DNA of 64,000 nt, taken from positions 248,001 through 312,000 of the forward strand of contig JARKIF010000015.1 in the NCBI GenBank assembly GCA_029378245.1. Reading direction: 5' to 3'. How positions within the stretch are numbered: position 1 is the first letter of the stretch; each line of letters begins with the position of its first letter. The position numbers and the translations under genes were made by a program. This stretch comes from Roridomyces roridus. Its lineage: Eukaryota; Basidiomycota; Agaricomycetes; Agaricales; Mycenaceae. This document shows positions 1 through 11,669 of the stretch, piece by piece. The notes under the pieces were generated by a model that saw only the letters and a list, made by a program, of their open reading frames with translations, searched no databases and was not told the origin of the DNA.

Positions 1-60
1 CCAATAGTATCTGTCTATCAGAACTCAGAAGTTTTTGATAAGCGGACCGTGCCGTGTAAT

Positions 61-87
61 CTATCCTATCCTATCCTATCCTATCCT
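61..87. repeat. (TATCC)n microsatellite
   Basis: About five perfect tandem copies of a five-base unit. It is a simple repeat with no gene nearby. Confidence 0.9.
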
Positions 88-1797
88 CTTGTTCGCGCCG
101 TCGTGATCGCGAATTCAATTTCCAGGAACCGCAGCAGGATGACGGCATTCGGTCGTGGCCTGCCGGTAGAATTCGGAACAAACAAAAACGATCGCATGAT
201 GTCCAGCGTCCTGTAGTGTCGTGCGCGAAGTCTTTTTCTTTGAACGTGTAAGTGAGATCATGGAATCAGATCATTGCATCACGGAGCTCAGCCTCTCGCA
301 GATGTCAACGCGACCCAAATTGAAAACGAAAAATGTGCTATTTGGTCGGGCACCGCTTCGATCTTCTCGCTCGGCCTGATTCCGCCGCGTGTGACACTGA
401 ATTCGAACAATTGTATTAGGGAGGTGCCGCAGGTCCGAGATGTGAATCTGAAGCGTTCACAGCCGTGCCGCCCACGCGCTGACTGCTTTCACTCAACTTT
501 CGCGAATTGTGGGAAAGATTACAGTCATTTTGGACTTGGAGAGTCGAGACCAAATTGAGGTCCAGCGCCGAGGATGACATCGCTTGGAGGGCGCACATCA
601 GGGAAGAATACATCAAGTAATTTTTTAGATCTACATTCAAACTCATGGACGCCGTATGCTCCGGAGGCCATGGTCAGCCGAGGGGATTGTAGGACCCAGA
701 GTGGGCATTTCCACCGCGACTCATCCTCATCCACTGTCATACGCACCGCCGCCGAACTGGAAACCTGACCTGCCGACAGCGGTTGAATAGTCCAGAATCG
801 ACACGATCTGTCGGTCGCGAAGACCGTGGCGTCCAAGTGCGGATCCACATTGAAACTGGGGGAGATGGCGCCTTCTGGCGAGCTCCAGGGTGGCATTTCC
901 GTCGCTCGATGGGGCGGAGACGCGTCGGGGGTGCGAGACGAGCAAGGGAGTCAAGGGGGAATTTTATATGTATTTTCCGACTGGAAATCGAGTTCGACGA
1001 TTCATCCTTCTCTCTCCCTTTGAAACAGGTCATCGTTTTATGTTCATCCAGAATGTTCCACTGCTGTACAAGTACACGCTTTACCGCCGCTCTCCCCCGG
1101 ATACCTGGAACGACATATGCCGGGATCCCGACCTAGTCCTGATCATCATGAGGAATGCTCTACGCCAAGATGTTGGATGTTGCTGGTGTCCGGGTTGCTT
1201 GATTTTATTGCCCGTTCCCGGTTCCATTTTGGGGATTAGATCATGTTGGTGCATGTACCGCCGGTATTCACAAGGTATTCGTTTATGACATCCAGTGCGC
1301 TAAGTACTTCTTTCTCACCCAGTGCCTCACCCGACGTACCCCACTTGCTTCCGACCTGCCTCTGCATCCCTGCTGGGCTCCCACAGGTTCAAATGACTGA
1401 AACACAGCTCCCCCGCACATGTGTGGGGGGACATCAACCGGACAGGTGCGGTAACATAATCTGTATCAATCTGGTCGAACATTCTGAGTCATATCTCGAG
1501 CAGCTACCATGGGCACTGCGTTTCGCCGGCTTGGAGGCACGGAGTTGAAGGCCGATCATGGATACATCCCTAGGGGAGGGTCTAGGATGAGCAGGACAGC
1601 TGTCCGTCTATCTCAGTCCGCCCGGACACAGGCTGCATGTGGGATATGATCAGCGAGACGCGAGACACATGTCGGTTGTGTTTGGGGTAGGAATGCCGGC
1701 GGCAGTGGCATCTCCATAAAAGACCGCCGTGGTGACTTCCGTGGTGGGTTTTTCCTCCCCTCTCCCTTCACCACCCTCTTTCTCTTTAAAAAACGAA
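88..1797. other. gene-free stretch
   Basis: Only short open frames overlap here on both strands (for example 525-896 minus, 123 codons, and 890-1288 plus, 132 codons). None shows a recognisable domain, signal peptide or intron pattern. A pyrimidine-rich run at about 1740-1795 just before the next gene looks like a fungal core promoter. Confidence 0.5.
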
Positions 1798-3179
1798 ATG
1801 TTTGTTTCAGCTTTGATTGCCGCTGGGTCGGCGGTCCTTATGGTGTCAGCCCAAACTGTGAGTGTTCTCCTCGAGAGCGCTTGCACCGCTCACGACCGCC
1901 ACTATCAGATACACCAAGTCCTTGTTGGCGCCTCTGCCGGGTTTCCCTCGGACACTGCTGAGCTCGGGTTCGAGCCTAGCATCGTGACCGCTAATGTAGG
2001 TGACATTGTGCAATTCATCTTCGCTGACACGTGAGTCTCTGTCTCTGTGCAACACTCGACATATATATATATCATGTTTAGCCCGGATGCGGCGGGTAAC
2101 CACTCCGTTACCCAATCTTCCTTCGCCACGCCTTGCGAAGCCATCCCTGGCGGCTTTGATTCTGGCTGGGTCTTCAACGACGACCCCAACTCGCCCGCCC
2201 CTACCTGGAATCCGACCATTACCACTTCTGCTCGTACAATGCTGTCCATACATTTAGTATTTCGGTCTCTCATTTCACTTCGTTCCAGCGGTCTGGTTCT
2301 ACTGCAAGCAACTCAAGTCGTTTGCGGGAGCGCCCCACTGCCCTCTTCGTGAGTTACCCTCCTTCCGATCCAAGCTGGCTAAATTTCAACCGAACACCCC
2401 ATAGACATGGTGGGTGTCATAAACATTGGGGCCAAGAGCTTCGACAACTTTGCGGGTGCCGCATCCACTGCCACCACCGTCGTAGTCAGTATTGCCCATT
2501 CTCCATTGATCCTGGCGAACTAACATGGGTTTCGACTTTGAGCAAACCGAGGGCCCTCTGTCCGGCGTCGGCGCGTTTGCCACCGCCGCTCCCAATGTCG
2601 TCGGTCCATTGCAATCGCTACTGAACCCCTTCGCTACGCCATTGTCACAAACCGCCTCTCCATCATCCTCCACACAGGGATCACACTCACATTCCAGCTC
2701 AGCACCACCTTCAAATTTCCGCACGGGCAATCATAGGCGGTATTCTCGGCGGGATGGTCCTCCTTTCGATTGGCGGGCTCGCTTTATGGTGGTGGATGCG
2801 CAGACACCGAGCTAATTCCCGTGCACGCTTTGGCGCACTGGCTTCCGTGGGCGCTGTAGATCCCTTCCTATCCTATGCGGAGCACATGCGGGAAATCCGT
2901 TTACCTACGTTGCCCATGCCAGCCGCGAGACGGGACAAGGCGGCCGAGGCTCGTGGGCTTAGTGCCACTACAGAATCCCGCTGTGTCAGCATCCGCCCGA
3001 GTATCAGCGTCTCGGGCCCCACGCGTACAGATCCTGCTGTGGAGATGCGGTTCCGTGATATGGCAGAGCGTATGGCGCAGTTAGAAGCGGCGGTGAGTTC
3101 GCAGATGCAGGGCTCTACTGCGCCAAGTGGTCCCTCGAGTTTTGATTTGCCGCCGCCGAATTACACGGCCCGAGGTTGA
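1798..3179 (+). CDS. membrane-anchored cupredoxin-like extracellular serine-rich protein
   Basis: A multi-exon gene. The ATG at 1798 begins a signal peptide (MFVSALIAAGSAVLMVSAQT). An intron at 1858-1908 rejoins to IHQVLVGA, a cupredoxin-like start. Later pieces are GNHSVTQSSF..PC (copper-site-like His and Cys), VWFYCKQ, MVGVINIGAKSFDNF, a Ser/Thr-rich stretch, then a single membrane span (AIIGGILGGMVLLSIGGLAL) followed by a WWWMRRHR stop-transfer and a cytoplasmic tail ending LPPPNYTARG. This order is that of the fungal 'extracellular serine-rich protein' family, thought to sit at the cell surface; its role is unknown. Introns are clear at 1858-1908, about 2032-2090, about 2349-2404 and about 2470-2525. 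The frame changes between 2210 and 2295 and again near 2700 and was not resolved. Either small extra introns exist or there is an indel. Confidence 0.75.
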
Positions 3180-3686
3180 CGCGTGGACAATCCAGAATCA
3201 GCAGAACACCAGAATTTCAAGGTCAAAAAAGAACACGCCGACGGCACTGTACGATTTTACTCGAGAAATTGCCTTCTGGAAGTTGGTTAGGCCAGCCCGC
3301 CGGCCGTACTGTGGGTCGAATCCCCTAAACGAGCAGGGTTACAACTTACGCTTGGTGGAGACGAGTAACGGCCAGTGATGAGAATATATGCAGGGAGATT
3401 CAGGGACTTTGTACTTCGCCCGCTGCTTTGGCTCGCAATTGGCGCGGCTTGTTGGGTCCGGAGAGATGAGTCAGATGACGCTGCCGTGAAACCGAGGACG
3501 AATCTAGGTAGGTACTTAGGAGAAAAAAGAGATATTTATTGCAAAGGGTCCGATTTCCATTCCGTTCCAGCAGGTCGAGAAAGGTCGAGAACGACTCTGA
3601 ATGAGTCACATTCCCGAGCACAGCCGCGCCGGGCTTTGGTTCCGATCACTGATAGCAATCAACCAGCTCCTTCCCGTACCACCACC
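3180..3686. other. intergenic, promoter of the next gene
   Basis: No gene is seen. An open frame runs upstream from 3375 into the next gene but has no features of its own, so the start was placed at the ATG with context ACCACCATGT at 3687. Confidence 0.4.
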
Positions 3687-4421
3687 ATGTCCTTGACTTC
3701 CCCCAGCAACATCCCCCCTTTCATCGCCAGCCCGCCGAGTGTACTCGTCATAAAGTCGTACAACTCGGTGGGCGGCAGCGGCGTCAGCTCCGCGTTCCTG
3801 CATCTACCCAATAACACTCAGGTGGGCTTGGTGATGTCGCCTCGGGGTCTGCTAGGAGAGGTGCCGGCGGACAGGTGGGCGGAGCTCGTGAGAGCGGTGA
3901 GTGACGCGAAAAGGCTCATTGTGGAGGAGAATAGGGGAGGGACGTGGAGTCGGCCGCAGTATGTGAGTCATCTGACCCATCTCACACCGACCTGCACTCA
4001 TGGAAACGTAGGAGTCCTGTCCCACCGATGTAGGCTATGACCTGGGCCCCGCGGAAACGAAGAAAGATTTAATCGAGCTCACGCTCACTGGGCATGAAGT
4101 CGACGGCGACGAGCCAGACTCGGTCGTCCGTTATGTGAATGGCACCGAAACGACGGAACTTGAAGTTCCGCCCGAATTTGAGAAGGTGTGTGGTGTACTT
4201 CACAGAGAAACTCCCCGCCTGACGAAACGTAGATGGAATCCTTGGTAACCTCATTGTCCGCTGAGTTCCTGCCGAGACATTCAGATCACTCGCGTGCGTG
4301 TCCAGACCCGCCTCACTTCGAGATGTTCAGTGATCTTGCAGCCCCGATTGACGACGATCTAAAAAAGCTCGTGGAATCTGTGGAAAAACTCGCTATCTTT
4401 GGGAGCGAGTTTTTGTGGTAG
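3687..4421 (+). CDS. small orphan protein, three exons
   Basis: Three exons (3687-3962, 4012-4185, 4233-4421) join in phase through introns with GTGAGT..TAG and GTGTGT..TAG borders, giving about 213 residues. The middle exon is acidic (LTLTGHEVDGDEPDSVVRYV) and the last exon has an Asp/Lys-rich helix-like stretch (IDDDLKKLVESVEKL). There is no signal peptide, membrane span or family motif I recognise. The clean splice borders and absence of internal stops support a real gene; the function is unknown. Confidence 0.6.
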
Positions 4422-5366
4422 GGACTCTAATTGTTCCTCGTCCGTTGTCTCAGGTCCACGACAGAGGGCCTTTCCAGTTTTGTAATATTCCTCGACGGCT
4501 ACTTTTTTCTATTGAACCGCTGCCAGTTAATCTCGATGTTTTTGGGCCCTCACGCTAGATCCGGACCCCTCGTTCTCGTTTGAATATGAGTGAATCCCAC
4601 ATTCGGCGTCTTTTCATGAAATGCCAGCGCCGTTCGACGAGTTCTGATGGTGCGTGCCCTTTTTGTATTTCTCTAGGCTTCTTCCCTCCCTCGGGCGGAG
4701 GAACGATTGAGAGGTGGCTTATTACGAGCATAGAGCGAGACGTTGAAGTATTTGTACTTGGCTTGTCTTCTGTTTTCGAATGATAAGACTATTACACTAC
4801 TTACTCGTTCGTCAGTGTAACTAGAGTCTGGGTGCCTGAGACTAGATGATAAGGTGTTGCCTTCGCATGGTGCGTTCTCCTTCCTCTTTCCCTTTTTTTC
4901 GGAGATTGGCTGACTCCGGTATCTGTGTAGAATATGTGTTCAATACAGAGGTGCGCTTCGCTCTATTCTCTCGAGTCCGGCTTTGATGGATATCCAGGCG
5001 CACCCACTACTTACTACCGATATTTAGACCCGATGATGTTCGGACTGGGGGGTTACTACTAATCTACGACGCAACATGCGCCGATACGGCGGTCTGGGGC
5101 TAATTTATCTGCGGACGCACTATACTCGGCGCAACAGCAATACTTGGGAGACGGGAATCTGGTAACACGCACCTCAAGTTCGAGAACATGCCTGTGTTTT
5201 CCGTGTGGCCTGTCATTAACAGCCCTTTTCGTAATGCTCCGTTGCTGTGGCCAAGCTGTTGCTCGACCCAGTCTCCTGAATATCTTTGGCCCATCATCAC
5301 CAGACGTAAAAGCTGTGGTCCCCAAGGCTGTGTCTAACTTCTTTCCTCTCACCTCCACCTCGACCC
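4422..5366. other. intergenic
   Basis: It contains one 67-codon plus-strand frame (4580-4783) without recognisable features. Several TC-rich runs (4872-4900) are present. Nothing else can be supported. Confidence 0.4.
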
Positions 5367-7724
5367 ATGGACAGCGACACTCCTCACATTCCTCTGGGTC
5401 ACCCCACGTCGGAGCCTTGCGCAGAATCGTTCGTCGATAGTGCTGAATCCTCCTCCTCCTCCTCGTAAGCCTTCCCATTCGTCCCGACTGAAGCTCACGG
5501 TCCACGGGCGCTCAATGCAGATTTGCGGGCGCCTTCTTCCCGCATTCGACCAATCTGAATATTCACGGTGGAACGTACGCGAGCAACGTCCACGTACACC
5601 AGGCTGCGAAGCCTGAACTCGAGTGTATCTGTCTTGTCGTGGCGAATGGATCTAAGCTGACGCTATGGGCCCAGCTTTCAGGCGAATTCGTCGCGGTGAC
5701 ATCGACCTCCGAATCACACGGGAGACGCGTCTCTCTCGTGATGCTCAATCTGGGGGGATTACTTCTCGGTTCAGGGCCGGGAACACTGTACAGCGCAGGT
5801 ACTCTGCAAGAATTCGGGGGGAAGATGCCGATTTCTCTGTTCTTTTGTACGAGGGAAAGGACGCAGCCGAGGTACGCTCTCAGATCTCAAAGGCCCTCGG
5901 CTGTAACATTTCCCAGGAATGGCGGGAATATGTGTCCCAGCTTTCTTGCGTGTGGTCCGTGTCAAAATTTCACGACGTGAAGGCTTACGCATGGATTACA
6001 GGCATCCCAATGTAGTACAGATCTTCGCAGTGGCAAACTACGCCGATATGTATGCTGTTGTGGCTTATGACGGTGCGGCCATCGCTTCCTGGGCCTCCTG
6101 TTTTATGAACATCAATTGGATTAGATCTGCTGCCGTATGAGGAATTCTTGTCCCTCCGCAATGCGTCACCTGTGGCGATTGTCTATTACCACGCCTGCTG
6201 GGTATATCGACTCCGATCGCTCAGTACGTACCACTGACCCTTTCGTGAAATTTTCTAGGCGGAAGATTTCATCGTGGGTCGAATGCCATTTGATTGACAA
6301 TCTCACTAAATCAGCAAACAGGCTGCGGAAAGCCAGGTCGAGGTTCATGCTGCGGAGGTGAACCGAAGTCCATTGGTGTTTTCTGTGTCCGCTGACGACT
6401 TGAAGGGCACCTCCCACTGGATACGTTCGTCCAGCGGTCGACTGTGTATCGATTTGGTGCCGAGCGAATTTGATGGGCCTCCATTGCGGAAACGGTATAC
6501 AACGGATATGGATATCGACTGGCATGGGCACAACAGACGTTTGATCCATCAGAGTATGGATCAAACGGCGATCGAATCATTCACGATGCATGAATTCCAC
6601 TGCTTTTCCCAGCGCGCATTCAGGCAACGCCGATTTGGGACATGGCCTGCTACCGGGGAGTTGACTATAAATGCGGTCTATCTCTCGCGCCTGGAGATTG
6701 CGCGCCTCGGAGCTACCTCTTGCGATTGGTATGTTACAGAAGGATGGCGCGTGGCTTTTATTGCAGTACATAGTACCCTTACAAACGGGTGGACTCGGTG
6801 AGTTTGCATCCCATATCTTGCTTTGCAGTCGACTAATATGGGTAAACCCATGCAAGTTTCAAAGTACGGGATATGAGCGATGAGAACATCAGATTGGCTA
6901 CCGACACAAGTACTCTCGATCCTGGATTGTGGCTTTCGCAGGCAAATCATATCATGAAATGCAGCCACCTGGGGAGGGACTCCCACCATCTCAGTGATAA
7001 TTTTCCGCGATGCCTCTTATGACCATTGACCACCGACCCAGGAATTGTGCAGCGCATTCAATTTCACGTCAGCATTTCACCGCCAACAGTGGAAGATCTG
7101 CCTCAAGGCTATCTGTTCCTATGTCCGATGGAGTGGTTCAAAGTCGGTTCAGCCTCGTTCAGATTTCCTCTAGTAACCCCGTGGTTCTATTGGTCTCTGG
7201 ATCCCACCGGCGACGAAATTCTTAGTCCAGAACAAGCATTATCCTTGGGTTTTCCATCACTCGAGACATCCATCGCCTGCTCTACGACTCACTGGGAGGC
7301 ACGAGCGTATGACGCTCTCCGCACATTTCATGAAGGAAAGGGATTTGATCCGGACAGCCAAGATGTTGCGATTCATCTCGGATATCCACTGTATCACCTT
7401 TGGGGGAACACCGAGACATCAGGAGAAGTTGCATTGCGCCACGGTACACAATATCATTCTCTTTTTCTGTGCTGGCACTGACTTGAAAAGTTGAAAAAAT
7501 GGAGGAGGTGATGGCCGAGGATGGGAATCGTAATGACATCCATGAAACGGCTGAGGAATCGGTTGAACAACCTCAAGGTAAGCAAGCCCGTTTCGCGCAT
7601 GCCGTGGCTGGTATCGAGACGCCTCAACATGTGTTTCAGAGCCTACTTGCGGCGCGATCACTGCAAAGAGAGATACTTCGCTTTTGGCTGGGTTCTGGGA
7701 TTGGAAGAGCCCCGCGGCCATTAG
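5367..7724 (+). CDS. pseudokinase-like protein of an expanded agaricomycete family
   Basis: About nine short exons. The N-terminus is MDSDTPHIPLGHP, then a Ser run, then AFFPHSTNLNIHGGTYASNV, then FRRIRRGDIDLR, then a kinase N-lobe-like piece (YSARIRGEDADFSVLLYEG; EWREYVSQLS; HPNVVQIFAVANY), then DLLPYEEFLSLRNASPVAIV, SSSGRLCIDLVPSEF, WLSQANHIM, LPQGYLFLCPMEWFKVG, WSLDPTGDEILSPEQALSLG and FDPDSQDVAIHLGYPLY. I recognise this order as a family found in many copies in mushroom genomes and often annotated as protein kinase-like. No HRD catalytic loop or DFG motif is visible, so activity as a kinase is unlikely. All exons checked join in phase. The C-terminal exons after 7430 are less certain; the last in-frame stop is at 7722-7724. 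Confidence 0.65.
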
Positions 7725-8196
7725 CTAGAGATCCGAAATGTATGCGGTTATCGCGTGCGAAAGATTGCAGCCTCGGATGCCGGCGGCTTCCGGTGTTTCG
7801 GATCGCGTGATAGGGATGTTCGCAGAGAACATCGCATCATTGATCGCTCTCCCGTTGATTCCGGTAGCAAAAGCTCGAAAACAAAACGGACACCAAGACC
7901 CGTGCCGGTGGTTCGGTTGAGTTAACAGAACCAGACACAACTCACCGATTCAAATTCGCGCCATTGTCGTGGGCTTTCTTTGGTTGCAAGTCACTTTCAC
8001 TGCGCCGAGTCCCTACAGCCGCCGAATGAAACGTTCGCGAGTCCCCAAACCTGTGCTTCGGCATTTTAGTGGCACTCGGCTGTAAATCGGATCCGAGGTA
8101 GCCATCCATCAAATGATTTTGTTGACTGGTCCCGTGCGATCATCGCCTCTCTTCCTCTTCCCCCATCTTCCCTCCTCCCCGCCTCTTCCCCTCGCC
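7725..8196. other. intergenic, promoter of the LPMO gene
   Basis: No gene is seen. The last 60 bases before the LPMO start are strongly pyrimidine-rich (TCTTCCCCCATC type), as in highly expressed fungal genes. Confidence 0.45.
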
Positions 8197-9303
8197 ATGA
8201 AGTCCGCCGCCACCCTCCTTTTCTCCGCCTCTCTCGTCGCATCCGCCGCCGCCCACGGCTGGATAGGCAAGATCACCATCGGCGGCAAGGCCTACACAGG
8301 CAACAAGCCGACCATCTTCCAGCCCACGGCCAACCCCAGCGTCGTCCGCCAAATCGCTGACAACCTGCCCGTCAAGGACGTCACCTCGGCAGAGCTCACC
8401 TGTGGACGCACTGCACAACCCGGCAAGCTCATTGCGACCGTTGCACCCGGTGACCAGGTCCTCGTCAACTGGAACACGGCTGCAGACAATGGGTTCTGGT
8501 TCCATGACGTTGGGCCCATGATGACATACCTCGCGAGTTGTGGGAGTGGTTCTTGTACGGATTTCGATGCGTCCGAGGCCAAGTGGTTCAAGATTTCGGA
8601 GCAGGGGCAGGATGCGAGCGGCGCGTGGGCGCAGGCGAAGCTCGGTGTGTAGGCCTTTCTTCACTCCTCTTACGAATATTCAATGAAAGTAGATGACGGT
8701 TCCCCCGCGAGCTTCACCCTCCCTTCCAACCTCAAAGCCGGCAACTATCTTCTCCGCCACGAGATCATCGCCCTGCACACTGCACAATCTCTCGGCGGTG
8801 CAGAATTCTACCCCGACTGCGCCCAGATCACCGTCACTGGCGATGGCACGGGTGCTCCTACACCGAGCGAGCTCGTGAGTCTTCCCGGCGCCTACAAGGC
8901 CAGCGACGCTGGGATTCTCCTCGATGTTTACAACATGGGCGGCAAAGCGTATCAATTCCCTGGTCCGCCTGTTGCTGCCTTCGTTTCGGGTGGCACGCCT
9001 CCTCCGCCTGCGTCCCCTCCTGCTGAGGCTGGTAGCTCCACCGCCAAGACAGCTACGCACAGCACGGTCAAGACGGTGAGCTCTACCAAGGTTGTAACTG
9101 CGACGACGAGCGCGGTCACGAAGGCAGTTCAATCGACTGCTGCTGTGGCTCCGGCGACGCCTAGCTCTGCTGCACCCAAGACGTGCAAGAACAAACGCAG
9201 TCGGCGTAGCGTTGCTGCTGTTTCTGTACCCGAGGCCGCGCCTGCATCCCGCCGTTCCCGTTCGCATATGCATCGCGACATGGCTCGTGCACGCTCGTTC
9301 TAG
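8197..9303 (+). CDS. AA9 lytic polysaccharide monooxygenase with basic C-terminal tail
   Basis: A secreted copper enzyme that oxidatively cleaves cellulose and related beta-1,4-glucans. Exon 1 (8197-8644) and exon 2 (8690-9303) join as AKL-VDDGSPASFTLP. The signal peptide ends at ASAAA, exposing His1 (HGWIGKI), the copper histidine-brace residue. The second brace His lies in WFHDVGPMMTYLASCGS. The substrate-face motifs HEIIALHTAQ and GGAEFYPDCAQITVTG follow, with the axial Tyr in the latter. The position normally Gln in this motif is Glu here. VSLPGAYKASDAGILLDVYN closes the AA9 fold at about residue 225. A Pro then Thr/Ser-rich linker follows, ending in an Arg-rich tail with no cellulose-binding module. 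Cysteine pairs and length fit AA9. Confidence 0.92.
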
Positions 9304-10706
9304 AGCGATCCTCTCTGTCCTCTCTCCATTCGGGCTTCATACTCCCCTCCCCTTCACAATCCCCGAATTTGAACGACACCTACGAATACGATCATTCGAT
9401 CGAGCCACCAACCTTCCTCTCTTTTTTCACCCACCCACCTCCTGTCCTTGCTCTCTCTCTCTCCTCTTCCCGTTTTGTGCTTTCCCTCCCTCTTGTTTTG
9501 TTGCGATTCACCTAGAGTGCCTCGCATATGAAGAACGACCGACCGAGTTGTCGGCCCCAGCGCTGCGAGTACGGCGTGGATATATATATGGATGTTGATG
9601 CCGCGAGTCGGCCGCGAAAACGTGCCAGACGCGTGTAGTGTACTTGATGTACCCGACGACGAAGAAGTGAATGAATAAATTTCTTGATGAATTTGACGAG
9701 CGAGGTGTGGATAGTTGGGATTCGGAAGCCTTGGCTGCTACCTGGGCTGCGTTCTCAGGCGAGATTCCCCCCGGTTGGATAGGGAGGGTTCCAGTCCTTC
9801 GACGGCCTGAAGGATGAGAACTCTCCGACTCATAGGGGAAGTTCCATAAGGCAGGTTGTGCAACGAGGAGCTCTCGATGGACTTACATGGGGTTCGATTC
9901 CCCTGTGGTTCATTACTCCTCACTTTTCCCGGTTCAACTGACTGTGTAACTCAGCTAAGGAGTGCCAAAGTTAGTTGGGCGAAGAAAGGCCAACGTCCCT
10001 CTTTCCAGGCCTGATTTCCTACCCAACCGTTTGCAATACACCCCAGCATGTGCCGCATCGGAGTAACTTTTGACTCCCCGGCTGCTGCAGCGTGCACCAC
10101 AGAGAAAGCTTCATCGGGACCCGGCTGCCGAAGCCCACGGCGACAGGAGCATTCGGGTATGGTTACCACCGAGCTGAACGTCTTTTGTATGCTCCGCGGG
10201 TTCGGAGTGCGTTGCCACGCCGGCCGTGTGAATTTTGAAATTGGGACAGATCTGATCAGTATCTTGGCCAACCCAGAGTTGGGCAGTATGTACTTTTCTT
10301 GGGAGGATCGGGAATGATATTACGAACCTGGGCCTCCGAGAGTCACCAGAACACATGAGTCTTGAGATGTCTCAGAATGTATGTCTTAGAGGACTATCCA
10401 TTCGCTCGATTTGAACGCTGTTGTGCTCCGATTTTTCTATTTTTTATTTGGCTCATCGAGCATGGATAAGAACCGAGGTCCCGTGCTTTACGGCTTCGAA
10501 GTCACTTCCTCAGCCCAGTTCTGGAACAAGGTGGAACACGGACACGACACAAAGATGGAATTCCAGACTGGCTTTGCCAAGGATTTCGGTCAACAGAAAG
10601 AACTGCGTCGGTGAGCTAGCCCATTGCCAAGGTGCGGAAGCTACGGGTTGAACTTTGTGTGTTGATCCATGTCTCAGAGTCATCTAAATAAACGGTGTGT
10701 CCAACA
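9304..10706. other. intergenic with LPMO 3' region
   Basis: The stretch from 9304 to about 9700 is the pyrimidine-rich 3' flank of the LPMO gene. Further on, only short frames occur (9951-10271 minus; 10048-10317 plus; 10411-10614 plus), none recognised. A tRNA-like T-arm near 9890 has no matching acceptor stem. Confidence 0.4.
9674..9679 (+). terminator. AATAAA polyadenylation-type signal
   Basis: A canonical hexamer in GAATGAATAAATTTC, about 370 bases after the LPMO stop. The distance is long for a fungal 3' UTR, so the assignment is tentative. Confidence 0.35.
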
Positions 10707-10714
10707 TATAAAAG
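10707..10714 (+). promoter_or_regulatory. TATA box of the DPBB-LysM gene
   Basis: TATAAAAG stands 58 bases before the ATG at 10765, a normal spacing for a TATA-dependent fungal promoter with a short leader. Confidence 0.6.
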
Positions 10715-10764
10715 CACTGGACTCATTCCTCACAGCCAGAACCCCATAGTTCAAACAGAACGCA

Positions 10765-11669
10765 ATGAAGACTTCAACGTTATCCGCTTTTCTCGCCCTC
10801 GCCGTCGTCGCTGTTTTGGCCACCAGTGGCCCAGGTGGGGAATTGGCATTTCTCGCGACAACACACTGACTCCAGTCCTCAGCGACATTCTACGACGGCG
10901 GACTCGGTGCTTGCGGCACTATCATCAAGAACACCGACTTTGCAGTTGCGCTCACCGCCCCCAACTTTGCCAGCGGCGCGCACTGTGGGCAGCCAATTAC
11001 CGTGACATGTGAGTTTAGCTTTCGCCCCATCCCAGACGTGGTAATATTAATACAAAACCTTACAAGTCAACGGCAAAAGCATCACCGTCATCGTCCAGGA
11101 TCTCTGCCCCGGATGCGGCACGAACGGCCTCGACTTGACTCGGGGGGCTTTCGCCGCGCTCGCGAGTACCGACCTGGGTGTCATTCAGGTTGATTGGCAA
11201 TTTGGTTCCAGCATTCCTTCGAACCCTCCGGTGGGTGGGGAGTGCACAAAGTCCTACACCGTCGTCAGCGGGGACACGTGCAACCTAGTTGAGGCTAAGA
11301 ATGGGGTCTCGGACGCCACGCTGCACTCGTTGAACCCGGCAATCAACAGCGGCTGCACCAGTAGGCTCTCTCCTTCTGCCGTCTCAAAGCGAGTTGAACC
11401 ATTCGTATTAGACCTTCAAATCGGTCAAGTCCTCTGTGTGGCTGGGAAAAACGGTGGCTCCGGATCGTGCCCCCAGAAATACACCGTCGTGAGCGGAGAC
11501 AATTGTGCTGCCATTGAGGCCCGGTTCGGCCTTTCAGACTCGGCGTTGCATTCGATGAACCCGTCGATCAACAGTGGATGCACCAGTAAGTATTCCACAT
11601 TGGGTAGACCGGGCGATCTGAATGTTTTCTGCTCTAGATCTCCAGATTGGTCAAGTCCTTTGTGTGTGA
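10765..11669 (+). CDS. secreted double-psi beta-barrel (expansin/RlpA-like) protein with two LysM units
   Basis: Five exons: 10765-10834, 10883-11008, 11067-11360, 11412-11585, 11638-11669. A signal peptide (MKTSTLSAFLALAVVAVLAT) is followed by ATFYDGGLGACGT, a compact double-psi beta-barrel of the barwin/expansin/RlpA class: HCGQPITV, NGKSITVIVQDLCPGC and LDLTRGAFAALAS. Two LysM units follow, each beginning Y-TVVSGD-C and ending INSGCT / LQIGQVLC. Each LysM is split by a phase-1 intron just after the SGCT, and the second ends directly at VLCV-stop. LysM units bind chitin or related N-acetylglucosamine polymers. The fusion suggests a barrel held on chitin, for wall loosening or shielding; this is inference. 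The same LysM type occurs in the chitinase at 29.8 kb. Confidence 0.88.

Noticed and set aside
61..87. Possible telomeric repeat
   Set aside because: The unit is TATCC, not the fungal TTAGGG/CCCTAA, and only about five copies occur.
8680..9273. 197-codon minus-strand frame
   Set aside because: It lies antisense to exon 2 of the LPMO gene and is Arg/Ser-rich composition shadow.
9885..9912. tRNA gene suggested by GGGGTTCGATTCCCC and downstream TGTGGTTCA
   Set aside because: No complementary 5' acceptor strand (TGAACCAC-type) or D-arm is found in the preceding 150 bases; a second T-arm-like sequence at about 9788 also lacks its partner.
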